A DNA stretch of 64,000 bases from Trigonopsis variabilis. Lineage: Eukaryota; Ascomycota; Trigonopsidomycetes; Trigonopsidales; Trigonopsidaceae. Position 1 is the first letter of the stretch; each line of letters starts with the position of its first letter. Positions 59,351 through 64,000 of this stretch are shown piece by piece. The notes under the pieces were generated by a model that was not told the DNA's origin, ran no database searches, and was given only the letters and a program-made list of their open reading frames with translations. The stretch covers positions 1 through 64,000 of the forward strand of contig PPXM03000007.1 of assembly GCA_003707065.3 (NCBI GenBank), in the 5' to 3' direction. Both the position numbers and the translations under genes were made by a program.

Positions 59351-61132
59351 TTAAAAGTCTTTAAAGATCATTACCAGCTCATCAAGACGTCGGATCTCAG
59401 CTAAGAGGTGCTCTTCCTTTTTCCGTAGCAATTCCAAATCCTGTCGTTCAGACGGCAAGAGCAGGTCTTCATTTTGTCGAACGTCTTCACGTTCGAGTTT
59501 CGCGAGTAGCAAAGGAAACCTGTCCCGTTCTGCTATGATTGTCCTAAATAAGCGGCGCTGCATTTTGTATATATCTTGTAACATTAGGCCATGAGCTCTA
59601 TCAGCCGAATGGAACCACAAATAAATCGTGCGACTGGGAGCCCGATCATTGGATTTTGGCACTTCTTGTAAGTCTAGACAACCAATTTTCTGGAGATTGG
59701 CTAGATAAGCGCACATTTTGCGCTGAGGAACAAGGGCACTGGTACCAAGTATTTTCTCGTCCACTTTTTCATACTCTCGAATGATCCGCAACAGCCGCAC
59801 AGCTATTTGTCCATATTTATTTTCTATAATTTGATCATAGGTCAATTGCTTAAGCCTAACTGAGAGAGCATTGTAGTTCACAAACCACTCACCTCCATTT
59901 CGGTCACTTATTTTCTCAACTAGACCTAATGGATCCTCTGCAACAAGCTCAAGATGAAGCTTGACGATATTATATTGATTGAATTCGTCTGAATTTTCAT
60001 TCGACATTCCTTTTATTCCCGAATACCCGTTTAGACCAAAATCAAATTCCAGGCACGACCGAAGATCTACTTTGGGATCGACGGCTCTAGCAGCATCCAT
60101 GGTCGTTATTGTGTTTCCCGGAGTCGGTAGAAGCTCTTCCTTCAATGTTGTGATTTTGGCCTCCATCAGATCTAGAATGGCCTTATAAACTATTGCAGTT
60201 ACTGGACCCAGCCTCCTTCTAGCTAACTCGTATAAGATTACATTTCTCTGAGATATAAGAAACCGCTCGGGACGGACTCGGAGAATAGCCGATACGTCGA
60301 CCTCGAAATCGTCATCTAGATCTTTTCCTCCTCCGAGAGCGTAGTCTTTCTCACCTATGAGGTTTCCGATAAGATTGTCATTTCTCAAACGTTTGGTCGG
60401 TCTGTCTGAAACAAAAGTATCTGCATCTTTGGCTTTCCGCTTGAGAACACCGGATCCCTTATCTTTCTCCTCCCATAGACGTCGCAGTTCATTTTGCGTC
60501 AAAGACTCGGCCTCCTGCCGTCTCTTCAACTCAGATGTGACTTTTGATAAGGGAATGGTAGCAAGCTTCTGGTTCAGAAGATACTCGTAGGAGAGCTGTG
60601 GGGAATGGAAATCATCGATAGTGAGAAGCTCAAGATATTTATGACGAAGAAGTTTAGTGACCAATCGAAGAGTCTGTTGAGACTCAGAATCGTCGCATTT
60701 GTCGAGTTTTGAGTTTTCTGATGAATCCGCAGAAGAAATGGCATTAATGTAATCCGCTAAACGCATATGTCCATTGAGTAGAAATGTCTTTAGAATATCA
60801 ACCACAAGTTGCTTAGACTGAGGTAAAAGACTTCCAACAATAGGATGATGGTCAGCAAAAGCAAGAAAGCTTCCAAACCGAATTAACCCATAAATATCGG
60901 GCCAACTTGCTTCATAAACTGTTCCTTTTGAATCTGTCCAGTGATAGACGAATCTGCTCTGAATCAGAATAACCAGTGTTCTCCTGGTTACTGCAGGCGC
61001 AAGACCGCAGTGTTTTATTAGGGCGGAAAGACTAAGAGGCCCTCTGGTAAGTAGGCATGAGGCCACTATCCCGGCATTTTCACCATAAGAAATACTTAAG
61101 ATGACCTCTCCGAGGCTGGCCTCATTTGACAT
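59351..61132 (-). CDS. RPC82: RNA polymerase III subunit C82 (RPC3)
   Basis: Subunit of the C82/C34/C31 initiation subcomplex of Pol III. Intronless, 593 aa, with the start at ATG 61132 because the open frame extends six codons further only through a TTG. Winged-helix repeats: the N-terminal one (GENAGIVASCLLTRGPLSLSA...) and others in the middle and C-terminal parts. Conserved segments include LLRHKYLEL, LVEKISDRNGGEWFVNY-like and RTIYLWFHSADRA. The C-terminal coiled coil is LEREDVRQNEDLLL.... Length matches yeast Rpc82 (654) within family variation. Confidence 0.92.
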   Translation of the reverse strand: MSNEASLGEVILSISYGENAGIVASCLLTRGPLSLSALIKHCGLAPAVTRRTLVILIQSRFVYHWTDSKGTVYEASWPDIYGLIRFGSFLAFADHHPIVGSLLPQSKQLVVDILKTFLLNGHMRLADYINAISSADSSENSKLDKCDDSESQQTLRLVTKLLRHKYLELLTIDDFHSPQLSYEYLLNQKLATIPLSKVTSELKRRQEAESLTQNELRRLWEEKDKGSGVLKRKAKDADTFVSDRPTKRLRNDNLIGNLIGEKDYALGGGKDLDDDFEVDVSAILRVRPERFLISQRNVILYELARRRLGPVTAIVYKAILDLMEAKITTLKEELLPTPGNTITTMDAARAVDPKVDLRSCLEFDFGLNGYSGIKGMSNENSDEFNQYNIVKLHLELVAEDPLGLVEKISDRNGGEWFVNYNALSVRLKQLTYDQIIENKYGQIAVRLLRIIREYEKVDEKILGTSALVPQRKMCAYLANLQKIGCLDLQEVPKSNDRAPSRTIYLWFHSADRAHGLMLQDIYKMQRRLFRTIIAERDRFPLLLAKLEREDVRQNEDLLLPSERQDLELLRKKEEHLLAEIRRLDELVMIFKDF

Positions 61133-61412
61133 CGCACTGACCGGGAACAAAGCCTAGGTCGTATTCAAGTCCTCGTCGGCTCCTGTGCGGAAAAAATTAT
61201 GCTGGGAGGAATGCTCGACTAGAAAGAGTTACACCGTGCACAAGGGGTGTCACCCATTGCAAGGCCAGTCTGACTGCTACGAGAAAACAACTTGATTGTT
61301 CTAACAGATGCTAGATACACTGATATTAGATCGAATGATCGGACGCCAATTTTTGCGACTACCAATTGTCACAAGAAGTTAAAACCCGGAATAGACGAAA
61401 AGAAACAGACAT

Positions 61413-63023
61413 CTACTTCAATTGAGCCTTCTGCTTCTCCCTGATTTCTTTACACATTTTGCTTCTCATTCTAATCCTCTCACCGAATTTGATGAAGAAG
61501 AAAGGAAGAGGAGCGAGGAAGCAGCCAACAATTCCCCAAACTGTGGCTGCCCATTTGACGGTCATCCTTTGATACACTGGAAGAAGTTAGTCACTCAATT
61601 CTGACACTGCTTACTTACTGACTTCTCCGAAAATAGGGAATACAACTGCAAAGACACTCCTGATGATGCCTGCGACGCCAAGAGCGCTTGCAGCATAGAT
61701 GGTGTAACAATCTGTGAGATAATTGACAAAACTAGTGAAGAGAGAAAAAAAGCCTACTCCAAAAGGAACTCCGCTCATCATTGGGCCAACGTAGGAGACA
61801 TCCCTATAGGAAGTCCAGCCCTGAATGAAAAGGCCGATTGGAATTCCCCATGAAAGATATTGACAGACTGCCAGTCGTCGTATCTCAGATGAGTATATAA
61901 TGTTTTCCTCTCTCATCTTCTTTGCCATTTTTAAATCAGAATAGAGATGAATACAACCTCCCAACAGAATTCCTCCCACCATAGGGCAAAACATAACTCC
62001 AGTCATGCCGGGATTCATGTTGTGCAAATCTTGGAAAATGAGGTCATATGAGACAAAGAACATAAACTCCAAACCATATATAAATGCCAAATAAATACAA
62101 GTCGAAAATACAATGATCTCCGTGAAGAACATCCTGAAGGGGCGGAACAGTACTACTGTTACTATATCCTTGAGAGATCGCCCTTCCAGTTCCAAAGGAG
62201 CGTATATTTTGACATGTTCTTTTTCCCGCATGCGTTTGGCCTGCTTCATCAATATCACTGGCGAGTAGGTCTCAGGCTGGAAGAGAAACAAAAGAATGCT
62301 AGTGAATGCCACGGCGATAAGCGTCACCCAAAACATAAACCTCCAGCCTAGATAGGATTCCGATATAAAGCCAGACATTAACGGCGACAATAATGGAGAT
62401 ACACCCGTCGCCATTGTATAAGCAATTAGCGCAAATCCTCGGTAAAGGGGGTTCTCGTATATATCAGCAAAAACCGCCCCAGTGACTGAGATTGGAGCGA
62501 CCGCACAGAAGCCCTGAAAGTAGCGAAAGACGAGTAATGCATCCATATTAGGTGCAAGAGCACATGCCATCGTCCATATTGAAAAGAGCGTCAATGACAC
62601 TATCAAGACTGGTTTTCGTCCATAGAATTCCGATAAAGGTGCCCATAACAATGGCCCAACGACGTATCCAATCATAAAACATGACTGTAGCAAGGTGATA
62701 CGAATCCTTCGCATGGGGCCCCATGTTCTTTGGATGTCCAAGTACATCCCGGCAGTCGAAGAGGCCGCGATATTAGTGATGACCATAATCCCTGTGTTGA
62801 GAATTGCTATGCAGACTCGTCTTCGAGATGGAAAATTAAACGGATAGCTAGGATCATTAGTTTTGAATCGGTGAATCTGAACGCCAGTCGTATTCGAAAA
62901 TATCCGAGTGACGACTCGCTCAATCAGACTAGGTTGTTCATGAAGGCCAATCACACTTTCATCGTCATACGGACCCACGGTAGTATCAGAAATTCCCGGG
63001 TCCCGATTCGCTGTGCTCGTCAT
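61413..63023 (-). CDS. MFS transporter, DHA1 type
   Basis: Probable plasma-membrane H+ antiporter of the 12-helix drug family, 522 aa from exons 63023-61619 and 61576-61413 (42-nt intron). About 12 hydrophobic segments run from residue about 75 on. MFS motif A variant is WAPLSEFYGRKPVLIV; motif C-like GVSPLLSPLMSGFISE-YLGWRFMFW follows. The last exon adds the final helix (WGIVGCFLAPLPFFFIKFG) and a Lys/Arg tail; without it the protein would end inside helix 12. The closest fungal relatives are polyamine- or drug-transporter-like DHA1 proteins. The substrate cannot be read from sequence. Confidence 0.88.
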
Positions 63024-63838
63024 CGTGGCCAGAGGTCGTTTCCAAGTTATTCGACTAAACTTTCAATACTAAGTTTTAAAAGTGTACCTTTATAATATGA
63101 AGGTTACTAAGCTCATCAACCAGATTTGAAGTTTCACGGTAATCTAGTTTGAAGTTTTCCTAAACTATCCCCGCTCTCCCCTTCCTTGTAATTTTCCGAG
63201 CTTTTCCGAATTCGAATCTTTTCCAGTGGTCCTGGAAGAGAAATGAGTAACCTTAGAGCGTAGTTTATCCTCTCTTTTCAGATATATTAGGGGGAGGTAG
63301 TATAAAACTTCAAAGGGGGGTGAAAGATTGAGGATGAGTCAGTTCCAATAAATTGGTTTGTGAGGCCGACAGCAAATTTATTTCGTGCCCATCTATCGAC
63401 GTCCCTTTTGGCCCTACGGCAAAAATTTATTATCTAATCAATGACGAGGAATTTGTGGAGAGTTTCTTGCAATTCGTCGATTTTTATATATTTTATTCTA
63501 TTCGTACTACTTTCTTATTCTCAATTTCTTTCTTTAACCTACGCGCTATCCCCACTTCTCGTTGTTTTTGTCGTCAATCGCTTATCACTGGGACGTTTAT
63601 GTATGTCCCCTTGGCTTACTGTGATAATTGTTAACGTCATTGAAATGACTTCTTTTTTGAATTCAACAGTTGCCCGGCGTAAGACACTCTTTTGCAAGGG
63701 AAATACAGTTAAGCACGGGATATGAATTCAGTTTTATTCATCGATTCTCTGCTCGTGTGAAGTTGTCACTCCCATTTTCCATGTAGCTGTTCGATTGGCC
63801 TTCCTCTTGTGTCAATGTGTGGACCACTTTCGACAATG
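63024..63838. other. Intergenic, MFS gene to right-edge gene
   Basis: About 815 bp. Two overlapping 93-94-codon plus-strand frames (63353-63725) are T-rich and hydrophobic without family signal and are judged chance. No repeat or RNA gene seen. Confidence 0.45.
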
Positions 63839-64000
63839 TCATCCCCACGCCAAGGATGCTTGCGCTAATAGGAAACTAGATATCAAGGCATCTTGTGATT
63901 AAAAAACAAGTTTTTCAAAAAGTACACTTAAAGGTCTTGGAAAATCTGGGGAATTGACGTTGTATTGAGCCTGGTATTCATGCCCTAAGACTCTCTCTTT
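63839..64000 (-). CDS. 3' end of an unidentified gene, cut by window edge
   Basis: Proposed last exons: 64000-63928 (open in one frame to the edge: KERVLGHEYQAQYNVNSPDF...) and 63891-63839, joined across a 36-nt intron (GTGTAC...TTAATCACAAG), ending in NALISSFLLAQASLAWG and TGA. The phases agree and the hydrophobic end looks like a real C-terminus. I cannot assign a family from about 41 residues. Confidence 0.4.

Noticed and set aside
63353-63725. Hydrophobic plus-strand frames near the right edge
   Set aside because: T-rich sequence gives Phe/Leu/Ser-rich frames by composition; two frames overlap; no conserved motif.

Overview
The window is nuclear DNA from a fungus, almost certainly an ascomycete. 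Evidence: two Zn2Cys6 regulators, a Mdv1/Caf4-type mitochondrial fission WD40 protein, an SPX-ankyrin-GDPD glycerophosphodiesterase, a Vps15, an Ymc1-type carrier, and GT..AG introns with CTAAC/CTGAC-like branch sites. A complete BNA6 (NAD synthesis from quinolinate) argues against Schizosaccharomyces. The very short introns and dense gene packing would suit an early-diverging (Taphrinomycotina-like) or otherwise compact ascomycete. That placement is inference.

Layout. 1-5.2 kb is gene-free and holds solo LTRs and LTR fragments of one retroelement family, including a head-to-head palindrome. 5.3-16.3 kb: DExH helicase, RPL15, proteasome alpha7, ADE16/17, a PRA1 protein and a WKF-domain protein. 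16.3-19.4 kb: a 3 kb stretch with only a doubtful relic frame. 19.4-34.5 kb: Zn2Cys6 factor, IDH1, BUD23, SVP26, mitochondrial uS13, an unassigned frame, SmB, RPL11, an ARO80-like factor, an F-box/LRR-like gene, BNA6 and RPL26. 35.2-50.8 kb: DENN protein, YMC1, J-protein, BCP1, MDV1, GUA1 and VPS15. 50.9-63.0 kb: EME1, GDE1, THR4, RPC82 and an MFS transporter. The right edge cuts the 3' end of one more minus-strand gene.

Most genes are housekeeping. I see no biosynthetic cluster, plasmid, CRISPR, viral genome or novel multi-gene system. Functional links between neighbours are weak: two purine enzymes (ADE16/17, GUA1), three cytosolic ribosomal proteins plus a ribosome-assembly set (BUD23, BCP1), and several mitochondrial genes.

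The most unusual signals are in gene architecture. Reconstructing exons by hand gives about 57 introns, mostly 32-55 nt and strongly biased to the 5' end. Three genes have an intron directly after the ATG, and in RPL15 the start codon itself is split A|TG. All three cytosolic ribosomal-protein genes have an RTCACGTG (Cbf1-type) site 85-92 bp upstream of the start. Exon borders below were deduced from reading frame, splice signals and remembered family sequences. They were not checked against transcripts.
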